DNA of 64,000 bases, taken from Oikopleura dioica (taxonomy: Eukaryota; Chordata; Appendicularia; Copelata; Oikopleuridae). The notes beneath the pieces are model-generated. The model was not told the DNA's origin, did no database searches, and worked only from the letters and a program-made list of their open reading frames with translations. Location of the stretch: contig OU015566.1 in NCBI GenBank assembly GCA_907165135.1, positions 8,664,157-8,728,156 of the forward strand. Reading direction: 5' to 3'. Numbering within the stretch: the stretch's first letter is position 1; each line of letters starts with the position of its first letter. This document shows positions 36,901 to 47,834 of the stretch, piece after piece. The position numbers and the translations under genes were made by a program.

Positions 36901-39900
36901 CAACATCGAACTCTTCCACAAGTGGCGTGCCAGAAATATACATTTGCTTAAATGGAATTCGCACCTCGTCAAATTCCTGTCCATCAGCAAAGTTGAGAAC
37001 CCCACTGAGTGGCTCGGGAGAGGTGTACGCAATCCAAGGAACAGTGAGATTTTCCTTGTTCGAAATTTTTCGCTTGACAATGAGAATCAGTTCGCGAGTA
37101 GATTGATTAGCGTTGACCTTCGTCTCCATATATCCAATCGTTCGTTTAGGTGAGAGAATTGTCAACCTGTGTTGGTCGTTGTCACCAATTCTGACGCCAT
37201 TATTCGACTTGAGCAGTTTGACGAGAAGACACTGAGACTGACCAGATGGGATGTAGGAGATAGGGATTTCAATAGGAATGCGTTGAAGACCAGCCGGTAC
37301 TTGAATCGTGCTAACAAATGCTTCAGCGAGCTCAGCTGCGACATTCTGATCTACAGAAACTGGGAGAAGCTGGTACTCAAGGTCAAACTCCACCCGATTT
37401 CTGCCATCAGAAAGTGCGAGAACTGTTGTCATAACGTCAGTATCGTGAACAAGAATTTCACTGGATTCGTCGTCGAAACCCACTCGACCACCTTCGAGGT
37501 CATTGTGGACTCTAACGGTCAGGCTAGGGACTGGACCAAGTTCAGCTTTTCCAACAGGTTTGTGCAGCTTGATTGTGAATTCTTCGATAGGAACATCTGA
37601 TGGCTGACAGTTCAGTGGGAAGTCGATGTGAGTTTCCGATTGGCCATCATCAAACATGATTTGGCCATTATTTCTGTCATACCAATTATCAGATGAGACA
37701 GACCAGCCAACCGGTAAAGCACCGCGATTTCCTCGCGATCGAGTTAGGGGCAATTGGACAATTTTGTCAGACTGAGAGACTTCCAAGAAGTCTTGAGTAA
37801 AACTGACTTGTCCGGGATGCCCAGCTGGAGGAATTGTTATAACACAAGAGTCCTTCAATCCAATTCGTCCTGGTCCAGTCGCGACCAGAAGTGATAGTGT
37901 GAGGGATACAGGTTCTTCAAGGGGTGCATCGAGCAGATTGAGGTTGATGACTTTACGGGACTCATTCGGTTTGAAAACGAGCTGTTCAGATTGAGTAAGA
38001 TAATGTTCGCCTGGTTGAGCAGTATCTGGCTGAGTAGCGTACCTCAAGGACACGAGATCTTCGAGCTCGCCTTTTACAATAACACCGACGGCAACATCAA
38101 TTGCGCCGATGTCAGTCGTGATGAAGTCGGTTTCAAATTCAAACTCAACGTCTTCGCTCTCTTTGAGGACAGAAATATTTGCCATATTTCTAGCGCCAAT
38201 AAGGCCATCAGAACATTTGAAAAGCTGAACACAGAATGACTCTGTATCGGACTTCATTTCCTTGTCGATATCAATTTTTATGATCTGCTCGTGAACTCCT
38301 TCGGCGAAAACGATTTCACCAGAGAGGCCATCGTATTTCTCGAGATCAGATGAAGCAGACCAGTCAACCTTGACCTCTCCATCAGCACCTCCTTGACGAG
38401 CGACAGAGAGATCAATTTGGCCATCATTTTGGCGACAAACTGCTCGTGTCTTTCTGAACTCGAAGGATCCAGGTTCATGACCACTGATGACTTTGATGAT
38501 GGCGTCAGGGTATTTTCCCAGCGAAACTGCTGCTTGTCCGCTAATCGGTTCGATTTTTACGGAAAGTGACTTGTTAATAAGCAGTTCGAGCATTTCGGTA
38601 GGGATTTTCAAGAAAGAGCGATTCTTTGATGCAGCAAATTCAATTGAACCAGAAGTTGGGAAGCCTTTTCTTCAAGCATGTCAGTGTGGTCTACAAATGA
38701 CCACTTGATCTCAGCAGGCTTCTCCAGCGAGCCGATTCGAAGGAGCGGAAGACCCTGATCACCAGATTTTGCCATGAAAGAAAATTCAGGGCGAGCGAAA
38801 GAAATCGAGCAAGGAGCTTGATCAGTCAAGAGTTGAATCGAACATGTTTCCTGACCAATTTTACCCATTCCAGAAACGGAATCAATCTTCAATTGCATCT
38901 TTCGCGAAACCATCTTTCCATGATTGCCAGGAATGAATGTGATTGGCACAGAAGCTTGGAACTGTCCGTCTTCGAAGAAAACCTTTGTTCCATCTTCGAA
39001 CTCGTAGTGAACCTGATTCACTGCCGAGTCTCCGACAGAGCTAAGTTCTATCTCCAGTGGTCCGTCGGTGCCTCCGTGTCGAAGGATATGAATGTTTTGC
39101 TGAATGTCGGCGACTGGGAAGGTCACTTCTGGAACGCCGAAGCCAACAGTGCCAACGTGTCTGTCATTGATGACATTGACAACAGTTTCCGTTAGATTGC
39201 CACCAGTTGTGTTTGGACCATAATCGGAAAGAGAATGTTTTAGGAGAATTTGTTCGCAGTCCATTAATGGCAGAGGTAGAGTTAGTTCTTTTTGAGACTC
39301 GTTAGGTTCAAAGCGAACCTCAACAGGGATCAACTCACTCTCAGGAAGAATCGAGCCTTCAATTAGCTCTAGATGAATAACACAAGAGGCCTGGCGGTCT
39401 TCTTTGCCGATTCGCTTGACAGTCAAAGTATAAGTTTCTTCCGAAAGTCTGCAAAGATGCTTTTCTTGAGTGAAAGAAATCTTCGCACTATTGCGCATGG
39501 CGCCTCTGACATTTTGCTGTCGGACAGCTTCGATTGGATTCGTTATCAAGATTTCTTGAGAGTCGCGAGTTACAATGACGGAATCAGAAATTGGAATGAT
39601 TTTGCAGGTGAAGATAAGGTCATCATTAGTTTCGTCGTCGATCTCGTCGTCGACGAAAATCTTGACTTGCTGGAGAGTCTCGTTAGCATCAAAGATGACT
39701 GCCTTCTTAACAGCAGAATAGTGATGATCTTCTGCTTTAGCAGTTCCGTCGATAGTTTCAAACAGAACGACTGATGCTTGAGGAGGATCCAGGCGGATTT
39801 TTCGCTCCAAGTTTACAATTAATGGAGACATTCCAGCGCCGCGAAGAATTGTTGGGTTGACAACGTTTAGCTCAACTTCATCAAAATGTCCTTTTCCGTA

Positions 39901-42900
39901 GATTTTGACGTTTGTCGATCGTTGATGACCAAGACGAGCATTATTCGTTGGCTGCATCAATTCGATAATAAGATTTGTATCTTCTTCTCGGTCGACATTC
40001 ACATTCAGATCGATCGCGCCATCGATTTCCATGTTTTCAAATACTAAGGTGCCCGAAGTTGTGATCTCGTCGGGAACTGAAGAGCCATCTTGTGTTCTAA
40101 TGACCCATGGGAGTTTGACGGTCCCGTCGGCACCCATCGATCTCATCACAGGAATAATGGCTGCCTCTTTGCCAGCTTTAAAGACATAATTGCTTCGCGC
40201 AAGCTCAAAACGTCCCGGGTCGTCGTCTTCGATGATCTTAATTTCACAGTTGTTGAGTTCCATCTTTGTTCCATCAGATGGCTCGTAAAGCTCGAGACCA
40301 AAAGTTCTTCCTTCTTCAATGTATCGATCGTTTTCAATAATGGAAACTTCAATGAGTTTCTCAGTTTCTCCATTCGCAAATTCTAACTCGCCCTCAACTG
40401 ATTTATAGTCAACCCCAGCCCTAGCGGTAATATCTCGAGTTCTGTATCGAACTGAAGATCTGCCTTTTGTTGATCTTGTTCGGATAACTGGAACAGCTGC
40501 TTTCTGGCAATTTTCTAAGAATGGATAGGACTGTCTGAGGAATTGAACAACAGATACAGTCTCGTCATATAGAAGAGTGACCATGCATCTGTCGCAATCG
40601 AGAGTAGCACCGCCGAGAGGATCAAAGAGTTCGAGGTTGAATGCTTTTTCACGGCCATCAAAGATAGAGTCTTGGAAGAACTCGATCTCGATGACTTTTG
40701 AGGTTTCGCCGTCTTCGAAAATGATTTCACCTGATGTTTGTCTGTAGTGCTGGCCACCAATGGCGGTCATATCTCGAGACTTGTACGAAACAACAACTCG
40801 CCCGTCGATACCATTGGCACGGTGAATTGGGATGAGCGCAGAGTGGTCCGCCTCTTTGAAGACGTACGAGGGCTTGGCGAAACCGACGGAGCCAGGCTCG
40901 TCGTCTTTGATAATAATTACTTTCGTGCGCTTCTGTCCAAAGTGAACTTCCTCTGGTCGATCAATTAGCTCCACGATAAAAGCTGCCTCTCGGCCTTCAA
41001 ATTGAGGGCCTTTGATGTCAATATGGATGTCTGCGAATTCTTCTCCATCTTTCCACTCGATTTGGCCCTGGCCCCAGTTTGTCTTGCTCAAGAGTCGTTC
41101 CATCTCTACGGAGTTTCCATCGCCTCTAGCGAGCGAGCTTGCCAGAGTACCACTTTCTCCTTCCCGAATCAGTCGGAAATCATCATCCGCCACGGAGACA
41201 GGGAAGGTGCGCCATTTGATAGACAGATTGCCATCAAATACAGATCTTCTCACTGGAATTACAGCTACTGTTTGCGAGCGTTTCATGAAATATTTGGCTT
41301 TGATGAACTCGACGAGGTAGGCGATCGTTGGGAATCTAAACATTTTTTATTGTTTGTTTGTCCTTCAGAAAAATTTTATCCTCAAATTCGAGAATTTTCG
41401 GAGGCATGTTAAAATTGTCTTTAATCATAAGGATTGACAGTTGATTTGGACAACATTAAGGACCAAATCATATAATCAACAATTATTTTATGGTGTTTCA
41501 CATGATATCTGTCAAAAAATATTTTCGACCAATAAGATTGCGCGATTTTCAAAAAAATAAAAATTTTTTTTGGTGAAATTTTTAAAATGACTTGCCTCTT
41601 TTCGCGGTCAACGCAGAAAACGCAAATTCTCCAGCAGCACAAGAACAGTAGCCCGATCAAGAGAGCAGCCAAAACCGCCCATAGAATAATGATAAGAGAG
41701 TATTCGATTCCGCAATGAGGATCGTCTTCTGCCCAAACTTGGATATCGCCATTATCTTTCTCGTAATATTTGTAGTAAAACTTGCATGGTGGCTCTCCTT
41801 CTCTAGCTTGAGTCATTGCAGAGCAGAGCTGGCCAGCTTCAGAGGAGTATTTTGCCGTTTTATCATCTCCAGCTGGGACAAGCTCTGATTTACCAACGAG
41901 TGTATACGTAATCTCTGAGTTATCAGACTTCGGGCAGACATCGTCGCAGTCTTCTTTATCGTCAGAGTGGTACTTACACTCGATACAAGCAGAGAAAGTC
42001 TTACAGTTGGCGCACGGTTTTCCTCCGCAATTTCTTGTATCACAAAAAGGACCAGTCCAGTCGTCCGATTCGCAAATGCACTTTCCACACTTGCATTCTC
42101 CTCGACCGGAGCAAATTTCTGCGAAGCTATCAGCCCTGCAAGTTTCCTGAGAAGCCGGACACTCGCAGAAATCTCCCGTCCAGCCCTTATCACACATACA
42201 TTTAGAAATCCCTCTGCCGTCGTATTTATCGCACACGCATTGGCCATGATCGGAGCAAATACCGGGCTTGGTTCCATCAGCTCCGTCGTTGTAGCAGTCA
42301 GTATTTGAGCACTGACACCACTTGCCAGAGATGATTCCCGACTCGATTTGATTGCACTCGCAGAAATTCTTCGGGCACTGTCCTTGGCCGGAGCAAATTT
42401 CTGTTGGCATTTCTGGATTTATACAATCAGTACAGTTTTGTCCTGGGGTAGGACAGGGCGGCCGTTCGAATTCGCACACGCTCCCAAAGAAAAGATCGTG
42501 GCAGAGACACACGCCGCAGGCAAAGTCGCCGTTTCCGGAGCATTTGATCGAGTTGGCTTCGATTTGCTCCATGCAGTCGAAATTGCATCGGATAGTTGTG
42601 TTGATGAGAAGAAAATCGTCATATCGCTGAGTTCGAACTTTCAACTCTCCCCACTTGCTTGTAGTTCTGCAGGTATCGGAGCAGTAAGTATCAGGGTGAA
42701 CCGATTGACGAATCGTATACTGAACGTTGCTATTCTTGCTCAACCCTGTGACATCCTCGCCGTCGGTGAACTCCTTAACAACACCCTGTGCGTCAGTGAA
42801 AACAGCTTCAGTTCCAAGACAAACATCCTTCGCGTCAAGAAACTCTTTTGTGTTGAGCACCAAGTGTTGTTTTTGTGTAATAATGTTGTAAGCCTTTTCA

Positions 42901-44217
42901 ATAAGGTCAAGGATATTCTTTGACTTTTCCTCCAAAATCTCAGCGGAGCCAACTTTAAAAAGCTGCTCAGTGGCGTTTTGGTAATGATGAAGCTGGCCTT
43001 TTCGAACGGCAAAGATCGGAATGATTGAGTTTTCTTCGAGAACATCGACGACTTGCTTGATGGTCGGATAATCGCGCTGGTCACCACGGATGTATTCGTT
43101 ATTTTCAAGATGACATTGATCATCAGCCGGGTCGATCAGACCTGAAAGCTTGCCCATGCCACTTCCGCCTGAATGGAACCAACTCTCGGTCGCCAGAACG
43201 AGGAGCTTGAGTGTGTTGTGCTGCCAGCCAACTTCATCTCGGCAAAGAACAGCTTGATACATTGCTTCAAGAGCGCCCTCTGGTCCATCGAGATTTCCAG
43301 AAACATGCTCGTTCTGCATATTCTCCGTATATTTGGTGATGTCGTCGGTGAGTGGGTTCACATTCTTGTACAAAAACGGGGAATCGACTTCGAAGTTGTC
43401 CCTGTACGGTTTTTCCAAATAAAAAGGTGTCATTTCCGTTTGAGGTGAGATGACTTAGATAGATGCAAAAATGTGTATTTCCCAAGATCTAAATATAATA
43501 TGTAAAAAGTCTAAATTTTGCATCATTCCTTTATCCACAAAAGTACCGAAGCCGATTCTCACCATTGCTTCTTGATTTGTGAGCTCTCTCAGCTTCTTCG
43601 CAATTTCGCCTCCCATTTTCTTCATGCGTTCCATATCATCACGCATCGAATAAGAAACATCCATAAGATAGTAAAGTTCGGCTGGATAAATTCGCGGTTC
43701 GGTGACATTGAAGAGCAAGTCTACACTGTCGCCAACTCGGATGATGGCGTTGGCGTCCTTAGGGAAGATGCGGTCTTTCTCGGGGTTGAAATCGGCATTT
43801 CCAGTGTAGACCTTCGATTCCACTGTCTAAAAATAACCATGGTGAACCTATTTTATTGGCAGGATAAATGATAGTGTTAATGTGCTCTTTACGAGTAGAG
43901 AAATTAATGTGCTTAAATACCTGAACATCTTGGCACTTGAGGGTTTCGAGATTAGCTGGTAGGTCGCAGCGACCGTATTGAAAAGACTCATCGGCGCACC
44001 AGCCGCAAAGTTCGTTTGCTCTGATGCAGTCGCACGGATTTTTAGCGATGTGGCATTTCGTCTTGTGATTTTCTGCACCTACCCATCCCTGAAATTTGCC
44101 GCACTCCGCCTGGCCCCGACTCGTCTTCTTACTGTTCTCTGTCTGTGACTGTAGTTGCTCGGCCGGTGCGGCAGCTGCTAGGCATCCAAGAACGATGCCC
44201 AGCCAGTGCAGGATCAT
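21910..44217 (-). CDS. ITGB4-like: Giant integrin beta-4-like receptor with about 46 Calx-beta and 4 FN3 domains
   Basis: One gene of at least 20 exons, about 6,600 residues by my exon count. Signal peptide MILHWLGIVLGCLAAAAPA; PSI domain Cys cluster (CDCIRANELCGWC); beta-I domain with MIDAS LMDVSYSMRDD and HVSGNLDGPEGALEAM; I-EGF repeats (CSGRGECKCGKCIC type); beta tail; helix SLIIILWAVLAALLIGLLFL (about 41703-41613). The frame crosses a GC-AG intron (41336-41595) directly into a Calx-beta fold, as in vertebrate beta-4, then continues through the Calx-beta array. FN3 domains lie at about 26120-25815 and 25480-25190, and two more at about 23760-23030 (PSRLAFQLLSPTSLQVNWGE, like beta-4 FN3). 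A Ser/Thr-rich tail ends QQPMESSDSE, TAA 21910-21912. Beta-4 links laminin adhesion to the cytoskeleton via this tail; here the tail is hugely enlarged. One apparent 1-nt frameshift lies near 38,611-38,680. The integrin call is certain; orthology to beta-4 is probable. Confidence 0.9.
23880..27116 (-). repeat. Calx-beta block C: 7 domains interleaved with two FN3
   Basis: Order: Calx x3 (starting VELGESEFFFKQSAG), FN3 (GQVLHQSANLVADQQAEVKW), Calx (AITLTYKSDYEFNSSDG), FN3 (VSKISVSDITSREVRINWSK), then Calx x3 (DARDYKMSERVATIKIQRRS; CLTFSEGRIEVN; FVFSEKYLTYRLSEKMAIIP). Vertebrate beta-4 has Calx then FN3 pairs without this alternation. Confidence 0.8.
27240..36470 (-). repeat. Calx-beta block B: 25 domains, 23 of them in one exon
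   Basis: One domain is split over exons at 36470-36030 (EIAFYDPLPKIEQQSNG) and one begins at 35267 (KVGFAEKSLTFKQSDG). The exon from about 35073 to 27245 then encodes 23 consecutive units of about 112 residues without an intron. Each begins with a variant of KQSDG.I.IPV.RSG: ARQTDGTIKIPVKRDG, CRQSDDHLMVPIKRD, AKQSDGDITLHINRSG, LQSENHVSIPVKRS, AKQSSGKIAIPIIRSN. Each ends with L..DI/NDI followed by the next hydrophobic strand. These units are more like each other than like block A, suggesting local expansion. Confidence 0.85.
35268..36027 (-). other. Largest intron of the integrin gene (about 760 nt)
   Basis: Between ENDI|GTGAGT and TTCTCTTCTAG|GATGGCC. Frames inside (for example 35367-35582 and 35815-36018) show no Calx-beta similarity and would disrupt the reading frame. 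No repeat was recognised. Confidence 0.65.
36491..41335 (-). repeat. Calx-beta block A: 14 membrane-proximal domains
   Basis: I count eight domains in 41335-38640 and six in 38611-36495. The second and third are the most canonical, for example VQFLRQSYPFLENCQKAAVP, then RYRTRDITARAGVDYKSVEG and ELEFANGETEKLIEVSI, with the Calx-beta TRD.TA..G.DY...G.L.F..GE pattern. The first domain (YLVEFIKAKYFMKRS) abuts the membrane, like the GFKEDHYMLREN segment of vertebrate beta-4. Later domains lose the DGTA-type loop. Confidence 0.85.
41336..41595 (-). other. GC-AG intron joining integrin ectodomain/TM to Calx-beta array
   Basis: Donor AAGAG|GCAAGT, acceptor TGTTTAG|ATTCCC. Joining gives ...VDREK R FPTIAYLVEF with the phase kept: AG plus A makes Arg. 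GCAAGT is the classic strong GC donor. It is the main evidence that the integrin and the Calx-beta array are a single gene. Confidence 0.75.
41613..41703 (-). other. Integrin transmembrane helix
   Basis: SLIIILWAVLAALLIGLLFL followed by CCWRICVFCVDREKR. It is preceded by the extracellular beta tail (DDPHCGIEY) and followed by basic residues, giving the usual type I topology. Everything encoded at lower coordinates would be cytoplasmic. Confidence 0.92.
43454..43528 (-). other. Candidate GA-AG intron in integrin beta-I domain
   Basis: GATAAAG|GAATGATG to CTATCTAAG|TCATC. Joining gives FVDK-VISPQTEMTPFYLEKP, aligning with the integrin consensus FVDKTVxPYIST. No GT dinucleotide is available between the conserved FVDKG and the stop in this frame. 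Confidence 0.65.
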
Positions 44218-46153
44218 TCTTAATTAATCCTTTATTTCCTCAAATACCTCGCGTTTGCTTTATTTTTCGCCGGTTTGAGATAATTGGGGAGTAAGTGGCC
44301 TTCCGCTCTGAGATAAAAATGTTCGCTGAGAATCAATCTGAGCGTTGATTGAGCAGAGATTTTTCGAAATATGATTTTGATGAGTCTTCGTTGATTGCGA
44401 ATCTCTAGGTGATTGTCAAACTCTCTAATGCAAGTGAATTTTCTAAGGAATGAATGAGTAGTACGAAAAGGAAGAGAGTTCTTAAGAAAAAAGGCTCGTC
44501 ATTGTCGCCATGATTAGCTCGAGAGAGTGCCCAGTTTAATGCCAAATGCACAGTACCCAAAAGTGATAACAAATGCAAGGAACCACACCGGATGGCCACA
44601 TAAGGCGCGAGCCCACTAGCCACACTAGACAAATTTTTAAAAGGGAGTATATAAGCTCGACAAACTCGACTAGAATTTTCCACACGTGGCTTGGGTCAAT
44701 TTGAACTAGTCCTACATAAATTTATTTCCTAGATTATAAATATTTTAGTTAATAAGAAATCCTATTGAGGAGCGATTTTTAAACATAATTTTCACCCGCT
44801 AATGGCAAAATTAATTACTGCCCGTTGTCGGCGTCTCCCTAAAAGGGTTAAAAGATCCATCCAAATTAACTTGCCATTATTTTAAACGGCGTCAATTCTA
44901 CTTGGCCAGTCTCGCCCCAGTTAACACTCGAGCAGAAGTTATTTTTACATCAGAGATATTTTATGTGAGCATTTTGAAAGGATAATTATCGAAATTGAAA
45001 AACAACTTTACGGTAGTGATTTTTTCGTAAATCTATCTTCAGCCTGAGCGCGTCTGTAGTTTTTACGATCTACCGGTGGCAAGAGTCGCTCATAATCGTA
45101 CCCTTTGTGAGTTGAGAAAACAATTTCACTTTTGACTTCAAGAGAGGGCCCCCTAAGACTCACCAAAAGTCAAACCGGCTTCTTCAATCTTACCTTTTTC
45201 TTCGTGAAAACAGCTTCTTCGAAATAGATCTCTGTAAATAATTATCTGCACTGTATTTAAGAGATTGTACCCCGCGTTTTATATTTTGTTAAAGGATGAA
45301 GCAAAAAGGAACAAGGGGGTTTTCACGGAAAGGGGATTTTTTATTGCACAAGTGTGAGAGATAGAGGGGTCAGAAAAAGTGAGGCGCATTTTTTGGAACA
45401 GCTGATAAGATGTTCAGAGCGATGCATATTCGGGCCTTGGCACCCCGCTGCGCCCGGCGGATGAAAGGAACCTCCACCTGCATTATATTTCTTCCGGAAA
45501 AGAAGAAAGAGATTTCGCAAAAAAAAACAAGCTGATAGTAACAATCTAAATGCTTTACGATGTCATTTATTTTTGACACTCAGATTTCGTTTCTGAATAT
45601 TATTAGTAGTCATAATTGCCTCGTTAAAATGCCACTATGACAAAGAGAATACGCTGAACAGGCGGCAGCGAATTTTTCAATTCTCTTCCCCGCAACAATT
45701 GACTATTGAGGTGCTGGCGTAATTACGGTGTTGGAAATAATTGATGGGGTTTCCTTTTGTCGCTAAACGTCGCAATTTCGAACTGAGCTCATTTGAGCCC
45801 CTATAAAACTGCCTCGGCGAGGAAAGCCGTATTCACATTCACCACTTCCCAGCCCGGGCTATAAAACGCCCTAATCGCTCAAAAGGTCCAATTTTGGGAT
45901 AAGCCGACCGGTTCAGCTCAGCTTTCTTCTTTCAATAGAAACGATAAACAGAAAACGAGCGATGCAGACTTTCTCAGCCAGAAGAAACAGAGAAATTAAT
46001 TCTTCCACGCTGAGCTGGTAAAGATGGCACTAGTTAATTTACTTTGCGAAGGAGAATAAAGTAGATTATCATGTGCCGTTTTTATTAGCTCAGGAAATCG
46101 ACGAGAGCAAATTTATAGAGATGAGGAATCAGTAACTTCATGCTCATTTTCAC
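44218..46153. other. 1.9-kb intergenic region
   Basis: Upstream of the giant integrin gene. TATATAAG lies at 44648-44655. Two TATAAAA boxes lie at 45802-45808 and 45860-45866. Short frames (44405-44683 and 45341-45579, minus) have no recognised similarity and look spurious. A short ATG frame at 45963 ends at a GTAAAG donor-like site and could be a first exon, but no second exon was found. Confidence 0.4.
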
Positions 46154-46561
46154 TCAAGCGGTTGTTGTCTTGAAAAGATGGAGCTGCAATTTCTCAAAAG
46201 TCCAATCACCGAATTTGTATGAATCTGTCTTCTCTTCATATTTGCTTGTTTTGATCCAGTAGACATTCAAGTTGCCAACTAAAAAAATATCGAAAATTAT
46301 TAAGAAAATAATATTGAGGTACCGTTTCCTTCTTTGAAACTTATGTAATTTCTGAATGGTCGATCCCCTCGATAAGCCATGAAATGAATGCAATCATCGC
46401 CATCAGTTTTCTCTGAAAACTCAATGCCACGTTCTACTAGAAAGTTTCTTGTTTTTTCTTTGAAAGAGATAAAAATAAACCACAAATTATCTCATCCTTG
46501 CTTTATTTCACCCTCCTTTATTTTGGAAAATCGACATATCAAACTCTCCTTCGTCTGCCAT
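46154..46561 (-). CDS. Small orphan protein, about 102 residues, three exons
   Basis: Exons join in frame through two GT-AG introns. They run MADEGEFDMSIFQNKG, then EKTRNFLVERGIEFSEKTDG and CIHFMAYRGDRPFRNYISFK, and last VGNLNVYWIKTSKYEEKTD and FGDWTFEKLQLHLFKTTTA, stop 46154-46156. It is highly charged, has no signal peptide or membrane segment, and has Cys only once. The frame stays open only with both tiny introns removed, which supports a real gene. I do not recognise the family. The gene is divergent from the membrane-protein gene starting at 46812. Confidence 0.6.
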
Positions 46562-46811
46562 TTTCGGTGAGACTTCAAATAATTTCAGATGGATATTCTT
46601 ATTTATCAAGGAAGTTCAAATATAATACCGAAGCGTGAACGAACTTTGTGCTGATTCTGTTTATTTTTCATACCTTTTGGCATGCATATGTGAAGGACAG
46701 CATCTTGCTCATATCTTTGACATTTCAATATTTTTTAGCAAGAGCAAGGCTTTATTCTAGAATACAGAAATACGTTCAAAATGTTGACACTGATTTTCCC
46801 AGTTTTGAAAA

Positions 46812-47772
46812 ATGTTCGGCAAGAAAAAGGATGCGCCCGCGCCATCCGGCATGATTGCGAACCCTCAGCAAGCAGGTCAACCAGGACATCCGCATAATCC
46901 ATTCATGATTGTAGGACGCATCCGATAAATGTGTTTCGATTATTTTCACACTGTTCAGGTTGACATTGATGCCTCCGTTCCAACGACAGGATTTTTTGAT
47001 TTCAATGGTTGTGGACGTGCTTCTTTAGGAACCGTTGATAAATTAGAGAAGTCGTCTTTCGATAGATTTTTATTGACTCTAAAAGCTGCGCCCTTTTGGT
47101 CCTATGTCATGGATTTTCAAAGACTTGGCACAATGATTTACCTTCTTTTCAAACCAGAATTTGCAAGTGAGGGCTTCGGATTCTTCTCTTACCTTGGTCT
47201 TCATATTTTCTTGCGAATTGTTGTTATGTACTTCAAGCTCCCTGCTATCAAACTCGTCAGCTGGAAAGGTTAATTGTTCAAAAATAAAGTCTTCAAATGA
47301 TATTTTAGCTGTTTCTGACAAAAACGCTCTTGTCACTGTGGATTTTCAAACCAAAGCGATGAAAGAAGCTGGTGGACGAATGCAATTTGCGGCTTATGCT
47401 AACTGGTTGCTCATGTTTATTGCTCAAGTGTGGTTCTTTATGTTCGCATACAGGGTCGGTTTTCACTGTTCATATTTGTCAACCATTGGGTGCATGTTAG
47501 ACCTTTATTAAAACCGGGCTAGCAATTTCGAGGTATTTTTGACAATCGCTGTGATCGCCATTCTTATTGACGTCTACCTCCACTTGTGCGAAGTCCGAGC
47601 TGCTGCTTTCATGAAGAACCGAGGTGCTCACTGGAGAAACAGTTGTTCAGTTTTCTTCTGCGGAATCACTAACGCCGTCGATCCCGAAACCGTTGTCCCC
47701 CTCGACGACCCTCGAATCCAAGATGCCCTTGCCGAACGAAATCAAGGAGGAGTGCAAACTTCTACTGTATAA
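46812..47772 (+). CDS. Multi-pass membrane protein, unrecognised
   Basis: Begins MFGKKKDAPAPSGMIANPQQ, a short Pro/Gly-rich cytosolic head, then GT-AG introns at about 46918, 47269-47310 and 47454-47532. The sequence VDIDASVPTTGFFDFNGCGR precedes three to four hydrophobic helices: a weak one near MIYLLFKPEF, then FFSYLGLHIFLRIVVMYF, ANWLLMFIAQVWFFMFAYR and FLTIAVIAILIDVYLHL. The tail ends EVRAAAFMKNRGAHWRNS... ERNQGGVQTSTV, stop 47770-47772. Length is about 260 residues. I cannot name the family. Its 3' end lies 62 bp from the 3' end of the convergent ligand-gated channel gene. Confidence 0.7.
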
Positions 47773-47834
47773 TTTTATATTTTCTCTTTTTTTTATAATA
47801 AAAATATCAACAACACATTCTTTCGGTAAATTTA

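Noticed and set aside
25191-40968. Many plus-strand open frames of 60-200 codons across the Calx array.
   Set aside because: They are antisense shadows of long minus-strand coding exons; none shows a recognisable domain or splice structure.
21910-41343. Calx array as a separate gene from the integrin, for example a secreted or adhesion Calx-beta protein.
   Set aside because: There is no signal peptide, start context or promoter space in the 260-bp intron, and the phase-correct GC-AG join plus beta-4-like order favour one gene. RNA evidence would settle it.
44405-44683. Minus-strand frame of 92 codons upstream of the integrin gene.
   Set aside because: It has no similarity and no exon partners, and it overlaps a TATATAAG box; it is likely chance.
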